A program made the translations under genes and the position numbers. 64,000 nucleotides of DNA from Elusimicrobium minutum (GTDB lineage Bacteria; Elusimicrobiota; Elusimicrobia; Elusimicrobiales; UBA9959): NCBI GenBank assembly GCA_020723765.1, contig DYIF01000004.1, forward strand, positions 74,199 to 138,198. Reading direction: 5' to 3'. A model generated the notes under the pieces. That model was not told the DNA's origin. It made no database searches and saw only the letters and a program-made list of their open reading frames with translations. Of this stretch, positions 45,500 to 54,062 are shown in pieces (position 1 is the stretch's first letter; the number at the start of each line of letters is the position of its first letter).

Positions 45500-45529
45500 C
45501 CCGTCGCGTTTTAACGCGGCGGGTTTTTT
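45500..45529. terminator. Strong intrinsic terminator, usable in both directions
   Basis: CCCGTCGCGT-TTTA-ACGCGGCGGG is a 10-bp GC-rich stem (one G-T pair) followed by six T. A-rich sequence on the other side lets it also stop the convergent hydrolase transcript, whose stop codon overlaps it. Confidence 0.9.
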
Positions 45530-46331
45530 ATTTTCCGGATAAATTTATCAGGGCCTGGCTCAAAGCGTTTGAAAAACTTTTACCTTCGGTTAATTCTATG
45601 TTTGTTTTATAATCCGATTTTACGCAATCAAACAAATGCTTATCTTTGGGATCGGTTATTACCGCTACCGGGAAAGAAAAACTCGTTATTTTATCGTTTA
45701 TTTTGATATTTTTGCTTTTAATATATTTTTTAATAAAAAATTCCGGTAAAAAAGGTATTGAAAATTTTTGGGAAACCGATTTAATAAAATAATAATAATC
45801 CGTAACCGGTTTAAAAAGCACGACCCCGTCTATTTTTTCCATACCATTATTCAGTTTTGATACCGTAATACTCGAAAATGAAGGGGCGTAGACGAATATT
45901 TTTTTTGAAAATTCTTCTCTAAATTTCTTTAAAAACTCAACCGCCCCTAAAACATCTTTCGTTTCATATATTCCGAAAGACGAAATATTACCTTTGCTTT
46001 CCCCATAAGCTCTAAAATCGAAATAAAAAAGATTAAAATTATCCGATAAAAAAATCGTGTCTTTTAGCATATCCGATTTGTTTTGATTAAACTCATGACA
46101 TATTATAACGGTATTTTCGCAAAAGTTTTTAGAAGGGACAAACCACCCGCTAAGGTCAAGCCCGTCTTCCGATTTAAAAAAAATAGGCTCATAAACAAGC
46201 TTATAATCCTCCGGAGTCGCTCCCGTTCCCTTTTTTGCGGATAAAAACAAAATCGATATTTTGGAGTCGAGCCATTTGTAGAAAAGATATAAAACTATCG
46301 CCAATCCCGATAAAACATAAATAAAAATCAT
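45528..46331 (-). CDS. Membrane-anchored alpha/beta hydrolase-like protein
   Basis: 267 residues from ATG 46331 (GGAGG 4 nt upstream). An N-terminal membrane helix (FIYVLSGLAIVLYLFYKWL) precedes an alpha/beta-hydrolase core: DGLDLSGWFVPSKNF, VIICHEFNQNKSDML (oxyanion His-Glu), FYFDFRAYGESKGN, nucleophile elbow VYAPSFSS, FPVAVITDPKDKHLF with catalytic Asp. The elbow is AxSxS instead of GxSxG, and the expected catalytic His near the end is not obvious, so activity is uncertain. Overlaps dapL by 4 nt. Confidence 0.75.
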   Translation of the reverse strand: MIFIYVLSGLAIVLYLFYKWLDSKISILFLSAKKGTGATPEDYKLVYEPIFFKSEDGLDLSGWFVPSKNFCENTVIICHEFNQNKSDMLKDTIFLSDNFNLFYFDFRAYGESKGNISSFGIYETKDVLGAVEFLKKFREEFSKKIFVYAPSFSSITVSKLNNGMEKIDGVVLFKPVTDYYYFIKSVSQKFSIPFLPEFFIKKYIKSKNIKINDKITSFSFPVAVITDPKDKHLFDCVKSDYKTNIELTEGKSFSNALSQALINLSGK

Positions 46332-47494
46332 ATTTTCCTCCAATCTATCGAACTTATTTTAACGGCCGCTTTTTTAATAATTTCTTCTTTTTCGGTAGTA
46401 GAAATCCTAACATACCCTTCGCCGTATTTTCCAAAACCCGAGCCTGGCGCCAATAGAACTCCGGTTTTATTAAGAATATAATCGCACGCCTTTATGGAAT
46501 CCATATCTACGGGAGGTTTTGCCCATATAAAACATGTGCCATCGGGTCTTTTAAACCTCCAGCCAGATTTTGAAAGAGCTAAAGAAAAAGTATCTGCTCT
46601 TTTTTTAAAAGTCTCTCTTATTTTAGGAACTATTTTCTCGTGATTATCTAAAGCATATGCACATGCGTTTTGAATGGCGTTAAACTGACCGGAGTCTATG
46701 TTTTCCTTTACGGTATTTAAAGCGCAAACCGCATCGCTATTTCCGCAAACCCACCCGGCGCGCCACCCGGCCATGGAATAAGTTTTGGATACCGAATAAA
46801 ACTCAACAGCTATATCTTTTGCTCCGTCTATTTCAAATATGGAACTCGTCGGTTTGTCGAAATACATCTCAGCGTATGCGCAGTCCAAAGCCAAAAATAC
46901 ATTTCTTTTTCTCGCCCATTTTACAAGCTCTTTCATATAATACTTATCCATATAAGCGCCCGTAGGGTTATTTGGATAGTTTAAAAAGAAAAGTTTAGTT
47001 TTCTTTATAATTTTTTCCGGTATTTTGGAAAGATCCGGCAGGAAGTTGTTTTTTTCCATAAGAGGTACATAATGTATTTTGCCGCCTACCATCCAAACTC
47101 CGGTTCTATAAGTCGGGTATGTGGGATCGGGTATTAAACAATAATCCCCCTCGTTCATTAAAACAAGCGGAAGATGAGCTATTCCTTCTTTAGAACCTAT
47201 AAGTATGCTAATCTCCTTATCGTAGTCCAGATTTATGCCGTGTCTTCTTTTATGCCAGTATGAAACGGCTTTCCTGAAGACCTCGTTTCCTTTGGTATTG
47301 GGGTATCTGTGATTTGCCGGATTTTTAATTTCTTCTACGGCTTTTTTTACTATCCCCGAGTCGGTCGGAATATCCGGGTCTCCAATTGCGAGATTAATAA
47401 CGTCCACTCCTTTCTTTCTAAAATAACCCGCTTTTCTATAAAGCTCTTCAAAGAGATAAGGCTTAAAAAGTTTCATAAAATTGGAAAGTTTCAT
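46328..47494 (-). CDS. dapL: LL-diaminopimelate aminotransferase (class I PLP aminotransferase)
   Basis: 388 residues. PLP motifs: VINLAIGDPDIPTDSGIVKKAV, NYPNNPTGAY, LALDCAYAEMYFD and the PLP Lys in FYSVSKTYSMAGWRAGW, with LLAPGSGFGKYGEGYVRIS at the end. dapB lies directly upstream, 10 nt away, which supports the DapL role: tetrahydrodipicolinate to LL-diaminopimelate in one step, bypassing acylated intermediates. By sequence alone, another DapL/AspC-type aminotransferase is possible. Confidence 0.85.
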   Translation of the reverse strand: MKLSNFMKLFKPYLFEELYRKAGYFRKKGVDVINLAIGDPDIPTDSGIVKKAVEEIKNPANHRYPNTKGNEVFRKAVSYWHKRRHGINLDYDKEISILIGSKEGIAHLPLVLMNEGDYCLIPDPTYPTYRTGVWMVGGKIHYVPLMEKNNFLPDLSKIPEKIIKKTKLFFLNYPNNPTGAYMDKYYMKELVKWARKRNVFLALDCAYAEMYFDKPTSSIFEIDGAKDIAVEFYSVSKTYSMAGWRAGWVCGNSDAVCALNTVKENIDSGQFNAIQNACAYALDNHEKIVPKIRETFKKRADTFSLALSKSGWRFKRPDGTCFIWAKPPVDMDSIKACDYILNKTGVLLAPGSGFGKYGEGYVRISTTEKEEIIKKAAVKISSIDWRKI

Positions 47495-47504
47495 CTGTTC
47501 TCCT

Positions 47505-48182
47505 TTAAAAATTTAACATATCCTTAAAATTATAAAATCCGCTCTTTTTTTTCAAAACCCATTTCGCTGCTTCTATCGCGCCTTCGGCGAATATTTCTCT
47601 GGAATAGGCCGTGTGAGATATTACTATCTTCTCTCCGTTAAGAGCGAAGGTTATATCGTGCTCGCCGGTTATATCCCCGACTCTGGAACTTGTAACGCTT
47701 ACCTTACCGCCGTTTTCCTCTATTATTTTTTTAAACATAACGGCGGTTCCGCTCGGCGTGTCTTTTTTGGCAGTATGATGAGTTTCGTGTATGTGTATAT
47801 CTTTTTTTATTTTTTTAGAAATCATATCCACCAGATAAAAACAAATGTTTACGCCGAGGCTCATATTCGGAGAATAAAAAACGGGAATTTCTTTGGAATA
47901 TTTTTTCATTAAACTCAAAATTTCCTCTCCTAAACCTGTGGTACCTATGACTATCGGCATTTTTTTGTTATAAGCGAAATCTAACGCCTCTTTGGTTCCT
48001 TCGGAAGAAGAGAAATCTATTACCGCATCCGCCCTAACCTCTTCTATTTCTTTAAACGAATGACAATCTTCGGATTTTAACAGATCCACCTTTATTAAAT
48101 TTATATCCTTATATTTCTTTTCGCATAAATTAGATATACTTTTACCCATCTTACCCATCGCGCCATTAAGTATTATATTCAT
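47505..48182 (-). CDS. dapB: 4-Hydroxy-tetrahydrodipicolinate reductase
   Basis: 225 residues. N-terminal NAD(P)-binding motif NIILNGAMGKMGKSI, VIDFSSSEGTKEAL, VIGTTGL, SPNMSLGVNI, and the catalytic signature HIHETHHTAKKDTPSGTA. It reduces the product of DapA in lysine and diaminopimelate synthesis for peptidoglycan. Somewhat shorter than E. coli DapB (273), with the shortening in the N-terminal half. Confidence 0.95.
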   Translation of the reverse strand: MNIILNGAMGKMGKSISNLCEKKYKDINLIKVDLLKSEDCHSFKEIEEVRADAVIDFSSSEGTKEALDFAYNKKMPIVIGTTGLGEEILSLMKKYSKEIPVFYSPNMSLGVNICFYLVDMISKKIKKDIHIHETHHTAKKDTPSGTAVMFKKIIEENGGKVSVTSSRVGDITGEHDITFALNGEKIVISHTAYSREIFAEGAIEAAKWVLKKKSGFYNFKDMLNF

Positions 48183-48195
48183 AAAAACTCCGATT

Positions 48196-49137
48196 CTAAA
48201 TTCTATAAAACTCGCTTGTGGTTTTAGCTATTTTGGCTATAAATTCTTTACCGCTTCTGTAACTCGGAACATCGTCCAATAAAATGGCGAGTATATAATC
48301 GCCTTTGGGAGAAAACACTATTCCGACATCGCTGCAGCTTTTTCTCAAAAGCCCGGTTTTATGTCCGACCTCCCAGGAGATAGGCACCCCTTTTCTTATT
48401 CGAGAATGGCTTTTGTTTCTTTTTAATATATCGAGCATCATATCGCTCATACTCTTTGAAACGGCCTCTTTTCTATATATTTTCTCAAGCAAAAAACCCA
48501 TCTCCCTCGGGGTGGTGTAATTTTCTTTTGAAACTCTGCCCGAAGTAAGATTCATGCCCTCGGGCGTTATGCCCGTGTAAGCGAGTCCTATCTGTCTAAA
48601 ATAACTTTTAAAATATTCCATGCCGAAATAATCTATCAAAAGTTTGGTCGCGGTATTGTCGCTTTCGGTTATCATCCTGTAAACTATTTCCAAAACGCTT
48701 AATCTTGTTCCGTCTCTCGCCCATTTCAAAGAACCGGAACCGTCCATCCTGTCTCTGCCGGTTATTACAAGCTCCGTATCCAAAGAAATCCTTTTTTTCT
48801 CTACCGCATCCATAACCGCTATCATTATGGGAAGCTTAACGAGGCTTGCCGACCTGAAAAGCCTGTCCGCGTTGTACTCCCATGTTTTTGATGTTTTTAA
48901 ATCTTTTAAATAAATACCGACGCCCGATTTATAATTATCGGACATTATCCTTAATTTTTCGCAAAGTTCGGACCATTTGTAATCGTCTATGTAATACCCC
49001 GTTATCTGGGGCTCACTTGAACGAGCTATTTTGGATATTCCCATATCTTCGTCTTTTATAAATCTATGCAAATAATAAGCCAAAACGGCTATAAAAACGA
49101 ACAAAAAAAAGGGAAAGTATCTTTTCATCCGATACAT
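48196..49137 (-). CDS. Class A beta-lactamase-like serine hydrolase, membrane-anchored
   Basis: About 313 residues from ATG 49137 (another ATG at 49128). One N-terminal membrane helix (FPFFLFVFIAVLAYYLH). Penicillin-recognising motifs: SxxK in RSASLVKLPIM, SDN in TESDNTATKLL, KTG in EVGHKTGLLRKSCSD. The omega loop (GITPEGMNLTSGRVSKENYTTP) has no clear Glu166-x-x-Leu-Asn, as the Glu is one residue closer to the Asn than in TEM enzymes. So it may be a peptidase, a DD-peptidase or a weak lactamase. No good ribosome site is seen. Confidence 0.78.
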   Translation of the reverse strand: MYRMKRYFPFFLFVFIAVLAYYLHRFIKDEDMGISKIARSSEPQITGYYIDDYKWSELCEKLRIMSDNYKSGVGIYLKDLKTSKTWEYNADRLFRSASLVKLPIMIAVMDAVEKKRISLDTELVITGRDRMDGSGSLKWARDGTRLSVLEIVYRMITESDNTATKLLIDYFGMEYFKSYFRQIGLAYTGITPEGMNLTSGRVSKENYTTPREMGFLLEKIYRKEAVSKSMSDMMLDILKRNKSHSRIRKGVPISWEVGHKTGLLRKSCSDVGIVFSPKGDYILAILLDDVPSYRSGKEFIAKIAKTTSEFYRI

Positions 49138-49190
49138 TTTAGAACAACCGAAGTCGGTTATATAAATACGGTCCCGAATCGGCAAATAAC

Positions 49191-51707
49191 TTATTTAAGC
49201 GATATATCCAGCTTATCGCCTTCCGAATAATCTAATTTTATTTTAGCGCCGTCTTTAACTTTATTTACCAGCATAAACTCGGAAAGCGGATCCTCGATAT
49301 ACTTCTGTATCGTTCTAAGTAAGGGTCTGGCTCCGTAATTGGGGTCAAAACCCTTAGTGGCTATGAATTCCTTAGCTTTGGACGACATTTCAAGTTTTAT
49401 ATTTCTATCCGATACCTTCTTTTGGACTTTGGCGAAGTTTATATCCAGTATCTTATACATATCGTCCTGAGTCAAAGGCCTGAAAACGACTATCTCGTCT
49501 ATTCTGTTAATAAACTCCGGATTAAAAACTCTTCTGACCTCATCCATAACCGTATCTTTCATTTCTCTGTAATCCCTTTCCTTATCTTCGGAAGGAACAA
49601 ATCCCAATGTTTTTCCTTTTGTTATAAGCCTGGCTCCGATATTGGACGTCATTATAAGTATGGTGTTTTTAAAACTTACTTTGTGACCGAGGCTGTCGGT
49701 AAGTATTCCGTCGTCCATGACCTGCAAAAGTATGTTATAAACGTCGGGATGCGCTTTTTCCATTTCGTCTAAAACCACAACCGAGTAAGGTTTTCTTCTT
49801 ACTGCTTCGGTCAATTTTCCACCTTCTTCGTAACCGACATATCCCGGAGGAGCGCCTATAAGTCTTGAAACCGCAAACTTTTCCATATACTCGGACATAT
49901 CTATTCTAACCATGGCGTCTTCGTTTCCAAACAAATACTCGGCTACGGCTCTGGCAAGCTCGGTTTTACCTACGCCGGTTGGACCCAAAAACAAAAAGTT
50001 TCCTATCGGTTTTTTGGGGTCTTTCATTCCGGTTCTCGAGCGTTTTATCGACTTGGCTATTATCTTAACCGCCTCGTCCTGACCGATAATTCTTTTGTGA
50101 AGTTCGTCTTCCATATGCAAAAGTTTTTCGGCTTCCGACTGGGTAAGTCTGGTAACGGGAATACCGGTCCATTTGGAAGCTATTATCGCTATGTCTTCTT
50201 CGGTTACGGTAGGTTTTTTCTTTTCCCTTTCCTCTCTCCATTTCTTCTTCATATCCTCAAATTCTTTTTTCAGCTGTTTTCTTTTTTCCACAAGCTCGGC
50301 TTTCTTTTCAAGGTCGTTTTTTTCTTCGGCTTCTTTTTCTTTATCTTTTATTTCTTCTATTTCTCTTTCTTTATCCTTGAATTCCGGCGGATAGACGGAC
50401 ATTTTAAGTCTTGCGCTCGAACCCGCTTCGTCCATAAGATCTATGGCTTTGTCGGGAAGGGCTCTATCGGTTATATATTTATCGGAAAGTACCACCGCGG
50501 CTTCTATGGCCTTATCGGTATATACGCACATATGATGAGACTCGTATTTATCTTTAAGTCCTTTTAAAATTTCTATCGTTTCATCTACTGTCGGAGGATC
50601 GACCACAACGGGTTGAAATCTTCTCTCAAGCGCGGGATCGTGTTCTATGTGTTTTCTATATTCGTCGAATGTCGTAGCTCCAATACACTGAAGCTCTCCT
50701 CTGGCCAAAGCCGGTTTTAAAATGTTAGCCGCATCGATGGCTCCTTCGGCGGCTCCGGCGCCTATGACCGTATGAAGCTCGTCTATAAAAATTATTATGG
50801 AATTCTTCGCTTTTCTAATCTCGTCTATTATCGTTTTAAGCCTCTGCTCGAATTCCCCTCTATATTTCGTTCCGGCCACTATCGAAGCCAAATCCAGACT
50901 GACAAGCCTTTTGCCGTTTAAAGTCTCGGGAACGTCTCCGCTTACTATTCTCTGAGCAAGCCCTTCGACTATGGCGGTTTTACCTACCCCCGGCTCTCCG
51001 ACAAGAACCGGATTATTTTTTGTTCTTCTTCCCAAAACCTGTATCACTCTATCCATTTCGTTTTCTCTTCCTATCACAGGGTCTAATTGCCCGTTTTTCG
51101 CCAGATCGGTAAGATCTCTTCCAAACTCGTCCAACGTTTGGGTTTTTACCCTTATCGGTTTATAAGAAGAAGAATGTTTAGATTCTTTTTCTCTATAAAG
51201 AGGCCTTTGAGGCTTTTCATCTTCCTCCTCTTCATATTCTTCCTCTTCATCCTCTCTTCTCATAGCTCCGGCCTCTCCCAAAATCTTCATTATTTCCTGT
51301 TTCAAATTGGAAAATCTTACTCCCATTGTATTCAATATCCTCGCTCCTATCCCTTCCTCGTCTTTGACAAGCGCTAAAATAACGTGTTCGCTGCCTATAT
51401 AATTATGGCCGAATTTCTGGGCCTCTTCCACGGCGTACTCTATTATTTTTTTAGCCTGAATGCTAAGCGGAAGTTCGCCTAAAAGCATCATAGATTGTCC
51501 CACTCCTATAGCGTCTTCTATGTTCATCCTTAACTTTTTAAGATCCACATTTAAATTTTTTAACGCTATGGCCGCAACGCTATCCTCCACATCGGTTATG
51601 GCTAAAAGTATATGTTCGCTTCCCAAATAATCGTGATTCAACCTTTTCGCATGCTCCTGAGCGACCATAAATATTCTCTGAAAATGAGGACTAAATCTTC
51701 CCTGCAT
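49191..51707 (-). CDS. clpC: ClpC-type AAA+ unfoldase (Clp ATPase)
   Basis: 838 residues. Two N-terminal Clp_N repeats (RLNHDYLGSEHILLAITD; KFGHNYIGSEHVILALVKDEEG), first AAA+ module (Walker A GEPGVGKTAIVEGLA, IIIFIDELHTVIGAG), a coiled UVR/middle region (KEREIEEIKDKEKEAEEK), second AAA+ module (FLGPTGVGKTELARAVA, VVVLDEMEKAHPDV), and a C-terminal D2-small domain (NPEFINRIDEIVVF, NYGARPLLRTIQKYIEDPL). It feeds substrates to ClpP for degradation. GGAGG lies 7 nt before ATG. Confidence 0.96.
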   Translation of the reverse strand: MQGRFSPHFQRIFMVAQEHAKRLNHDYLGSEHILLAITDVEDSVAAIALKNLNVDLKKLRMNIEDAIGVGQSMMLLGELPLSIQAKKIIEYAVEEAQKFGHNYIGSEHVILALVKDEEGIGARILNTMGVRFSNLKQEIMKILGEAGAMRREDEEEEYEEEEDEKPQRPLYREKESKHSSSYKPIRVKTQTLDEFGRDLTDLAKNGQLDPVIGRENEMDRVIQVLGRRTKNNPVLVGEPGVGKTAIVEGLAQRIVSGDVPETLNGKRLVSLDLASIVAGTKYRGEFEQRLKTIIDEIRKAKNSIIIFIDELHTVIGAGAAEGAIDAANILKPALARGELQCIGATTFDEYRKHIEHDPALERRFQPVVVDPPTVDETIEILKGLKDKYESHHMCVYTDKAIEAAVVLSDKYITDRALPDKAIDLMDEAGSSARLKMSVYPPEFKDKEREIEEIKDKEKEAEEKNDLEKKAELVEKRKQLKKEFEDMKKKWREEREKKKPTVTEEDIAIIASKWTGIPVTRLTQSEAEKLLHMEDELHKRIIGQDEAVKIIAKSIKRSRTGMKDPKKPIGNFLFLGPTGVGKTELARAVAEYLFGNEDAMVRIDMSEYMEKFAVSRLIGAPPGYVGYEEGGKLTEAVRRKPYSVVVLDEMEKAHPDVYNILLQVMDDGILTDSLGHKVSFKNTILIMTSNIGARLITKGKTLGFVPSEDKERDYREMKDTVMDEVRRVFNPEFINRIDEIVVFRPLTQDDMYKILDINFAKVQKKVSDRNIKLEMSSKAKEFIATKGFDPNYGARPLLRTIQKYIEDPLSEFMLVNKVKDGAKIKLDYSEGDKLDISLK

Positions 51708-51719
51708 ATACTACCTCCG

Positions 51720-53081
51720 TTAATTAACCTTTTTAACCTTCACCGTAAAACCTTCTATCGAAACCACCTCTACCTCTTTATTAGCTTCTATCTCGCCTTC
51801 TACGCTTTCGGCGTCCCACCACTCCCCTTCTATCAATATCTTGCCTTTGGGAGACAAAGCGTATCTGGTAAAATATCTCTTGCCTATCATAGCCTCTTTG
51901 CCGGTCTCGACTTTTCTCAAATGAGATCTAAGAACCACAAAGCCGAGTATAAAAACCACCGCTATAAGACCGATAAGATTTATAGTTAAAAATCCCATAT
52001 CCACTCCTATTCCGCTTATATTCGGAGAGCCTTTGAAAAGCATGGTCGCGCCCAAAAACATTGAAACCACCGCGGCAAAAGTCAAAAGTCCGTAACTCAT
52101 AACTTTTATTTCGACTATCAAAAACAATATTCCCAAAAGTATCAAAACTATCCCGGCAAAATTCGCGCTTAATGTTTGGAAAGCGTAAAGACCGACTACT
52201 AAAGACATAGCCCCAACCACTCCGGGAAGTATTAACCCGGGATTATAAAGCTCTATAAAAATACCTATAGCGCCTATACTCATTAAAAGCATTGCTATGT
52301 TAGGATCGGTTATAGTAGACAAAAAAGATTGTCTTTTCGTTCTTTCGAAATAAACCGTTTCTCTTACGGTATCCGTTTTTATTACCCCGAATTTGTCCAG
52401 ATTAAAATTATGAATTTGTTTAAGCAAATCTTTTTCGTCTTCGGCCACAAATTCTATCACTTTATATTTCAAAGCCTCGTTTGCGGTAACGGAGTCGCTT
52501 TTGGTAACCGCGTTTACCGCCCAATCCACATTTCTGTTTTTATACTGACATATTGATTTGATGTAAGCCTTTGCGTCGTTTAAAACCTTTTCTTCCATCG
52601 CCGAAGATTGTTTTTTGTCTTTATCCTTGTCTTTCTTATTATCAAGATCTATCCCTCCCCCTCCAATCATAACCGGATGGGCCGCTCCTATATTGGTGGA
52701 AGGGCTCATAGCCGCTATATGAGAAGCCACCGTTATAAAAACGCCTGCCGAAGCGGCTCTCGCTCCTTTTGGATAAACATATACGACTATCGGTTTTTTG
52801 GAATCTAACATCTTTTTTATTATCTCTCTCATCGAAGCGTCAAGCCCCCCGGGGGTGTCGAGCCTTAAAATCATCATATCGAAATCTTCAGAGTTCAATC
52901 TATCTATCGCCGAGTTTATATACTCGCTTGCCACCGGTATTATTACGCCGGAGTAAGTGGCTATTAAAACTTTCCTTACGGCATAATCGGAAACTTTCGT
53001 ATTATCTTTTTTAGCATCCGCCGAAAAGCCGGGCGAAACGCATAATAAATATAAAGACAAAATGATTAGTTTTATAAACAT
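51720..53081 (-). CDS. NfeD-type membrane serine protease (ClpP-class)
   Basis: 453 residues with signal peptide. The N-terminal ClpP-class protease domain has LIATYSGVIIPVASEYINSAI, LRLDTPGGLDASMREI, the catalytic Ser111 in KGARAASAGVFI, and a probable catalytic Lys in EEKVLNDAKAYIKS, the NfeD1b arrangement. Four membrane helices follow (about 270-385, for example IAMLLMSIGAIGIFIELYNPG), and a C-terminal OB-fold NfeD domain (EAMIGKRYFTRYALSPKGKILIEGEWW). In many genomes it sits beside a stomatin partner that it cleaves; none is adjacent here. Confidence 0.9.
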   Translation of the reverse strand: MFIKLIILSLYLLCVSPGFSADAKKDNTKVSDYAVRKVLIATYSGVIIPVASEYINSAIDRLNSEDFDMMILRLDTPGGLDASMREIIKKMLDSKKPIVVYVYPKGARAASAGVFITVASHIAAMSPSTNIGAAHPVMIGGGGIDLDNKKDKDKDKKQSSAMEEKVLNDAKAYIKSICQYKNRNVDWAVNAVTKSDSVTANEALKYKVIEFVAEDEKDLLKQIHNFNLDKFGVIKTDTVRETVYFERTKRQSFLSTITDPNIAMLLMSIGAIGIFIELYNPGLILPGVVGAMSLVVGLYAFQTLSANFAGIVLILLGILFLIVEIKVMSYGLLTFAAVVSMFLGATMLFKGSPNISGIGVDMGFLTINLIGLIAVVFILGFVVLRSHLRKVETGKEAMIGKRYFTRYALSPKGKILIEGEWWDAESVEGEIEANKEVEVVSIEGFTVKVKKVN

Positions 53082-53158
53082 AAAATCTCCCGCGCAAATT
53101 ACGCGTAATACTTCTCTATTATAAATTATACATTTTTAAAAATTTATATGAAAATAAA

Positions 53159-53190
53159 AAAGGAGCGAAACTTAAAAGAATCGCTCCTTT
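53159..53190 (-). terminator. Terminator after the SWIB gene
   Basis: On the minus strand AAAGGAGCGA pairs perfectly with TCGCTCCTTT (10 bp, 12-nt loop) and a T-run follows (TTTTTTATTTT). It lies 21 nt after the SWIB stop. Confidence 0.9.
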
Positions 53191-53211
53191 CAATTACGAT
53201 TTAGTCCCGAA

Positions 53212-53481
53212 TTATTTCGTATGTTTTTTTACGTATACGGCTATTTCAAACATGCTTATCTGTTTTTTGCCGCCGAATACTTTTCCCAATTTCTCATCGG
53301 GGTTTATCATTCTTTTATTTTTCTTGTCCTGTAATCCGTTTTTCTTTATGTAGTCCCATATTTTTTTGGTTATCTGAGTTCTCGGAATCGGTTTGGAACC
53401 GACTATTTCGGCAAGAACCTCATCGGGTGTTACAGGGGCCATGAACTTTGCGTTGGGTGTTCTTTTGGTTTTTGATGCCAT
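53212..53481 (-). CDS. SWIB/MDM2-domain protein
   Basis: 89 residues. The whole protein is a SWIB fold: PVTPDEVLAEIVGSKPIPRTQITKKIWDYIKKNGLQDKKNKRMINPDEKLGKVFG in order, ending FEIAVYVKKHTK. SWIB domains belong to eukaryotic chromatin remodellers; single-domain bacterial versions are known from Chlamydiae and some other phyla, where they are linked to DNA topology (in Chlamydiae some are fused to topoisomerase). It is basic and probably binds protein or DNA. It is monocistronic, with a near-consensus promoter, AGGAGG and a strong terminator, implying high expression. Confidence 0.92.
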   Translation of the reverse strand: MASKTKRTPNAKFMAPVTPDEVLAEIVGSKPIPRTQITKKIWDYIKKNGLQDKKNKRMINPDEKLGKVFGGKKQISMFEIAVYVKKHTK

Positions 53482-53513
53482 CTTTCCTCCTAATAATTTA
53501 AATGCATAATATA

Positions 53514-53542
53514 ATAATAGTAATTCCCAATGAATTTGTCAA
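53514..53542 (-). promoter_or_regulatory. Strong promoter of the SWIB gene
   Basis: Minus strand TTGACA (53537-53542), 17-bp spacer, TATTAT (53514-53519); leader of about 26 nt with AGGAGG (53486-53491). Confidence 0.8.
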
Positions 53543-53582
53543 TAGTTTTTTTGATTTTTTCTAAAAAGATACGGCAATTTTT

Positions 53583-53774
53583 TTATATAGCCTTAACTAT
53601 CCTGTTGCTTTTTATGCAGGTTGTGCATACGTAACAGGTAGTAGTTTTGCCATCCAGAACAATCTTCTGCTTCTGAAGATTGGGTTTAAATTTTCTTATA
53701 GAAGCTTTATTGGAGTGGCTGTAGCTTTTGCCGCTCTTAGCAGATTTTCCACATATTTTACATTTATATGCCAT
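53583..53774 (-). CDS. rpmB: 50S ribosomal protein L28
   Basis: 63 residues. [32 protein letters not shown] is the L28 signature, and [16 protein letters not shown] ends it. Two CxxC pairs (CKIC and CYVC, plus CTTC) mark the zinc-binding C+ form. No ribosome site precedes the ATG; the promoter -10 lies 9 nt upstream, so the mRNA is probably leaderless, unusual for a ribosomal protein gene. Confidence 0.96.
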   Translation of the reverse strand: MAYKCKICGKSAKSGKSYSHSNKASIRKFKPNLQKQKIVLDGKTTTCYVCTTCIKSNRIVKAI

Positions 53775-53783
53775 AATAAATTA

Positions 53784-53811
53784 ATTATAACATATTTTTA
53801 AATATCGTCAA
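53784..53811 (-). promoter_or_regulatory. rpmB promoter adjacent to the start codon
   Basis: Minus strand TTGACG (53806-53811), 16-bp spacer, TATAAT (53784-53789), then 9 nt to the ATG at 53774. Predicted leader 2-3 nt. Confidence 0.75.
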
Positions 53812-53820
53812 AACAAAGAA

Positions 53821-54000
53821 AGTTCAATGTCTAAAGTTTAATGTTCAAAGTCTAAAGTCGCACGATTGGAAGAAAAAGTTGTACGATTTGAATTTACCAA
53901 TCCTCCAGTCCTCCATTCATCCAATCCTCCACGCTCCCACGCATCTACACATCTACGCCTCTATACCTCTAATTTCTTCCACCCCTTCCATATCTTCTAA
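53821..54000 (-). repeat. Composite word-repeat element R3
   Basis: Reverse-oriented copy between the divergent rpmB and mltA genes. Read on the minus strand, an 8-bp-period array (about 53894-53990: TATAGAGG, CGTAGATG, TGTAGATG, CGTGGAGG, ATTGGATG, AATGGAGG, ACTGGAGG) ends in ATTGGTAA, exactly as in R1. The 7-bp-period array (about 53821-53885: TTTGAAC, ATTAAAC, TTTAGAC, ATTGAAC) follows. No gene is seen in the interval. Confidence 0.85.
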
Positions 54001-54027
54001 ATCTCCAAAATCGTGCCCGAAGGTCCC

Positions 54028-54056
54028 TTGAAAAACAAGCCTATTTTTATTAATAT
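54028..54056 (+). promoter_or_regulatory. mltA promoter adjacent to the GTG start
   Basis: TTGAAA (54028-54033), 17-bp spacer, TAATAT (54051-54056), then 6 nt to GTG at 54063. No Shine-Dalgarno. Confidence 0.65.
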
Positions 54057-54062
54057 TTATTT

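Noticed and set aside
48196-49137. Antibiotic-resistance beta-lactamase
   Set aside because: SxxK, SDN and KTG are present, but the omega-loop Glu166 motif is not clear, so only a related serine hydrolase is called.
49138-49185. TTG start at 49185 for the beta-lactamase-like gene
   Set aside because: The extra residues do not look like a signal and there is no ribosome site; the membrane helix begins just after the ATG codons at 49137 and 49128.
50097-50567. 156-codon plus-strand frame opposite clpC
   Set aside because: Phe-rich translation is the reverse shadow of the Lys/Glu-rich ClpC middle domain; no start signals.
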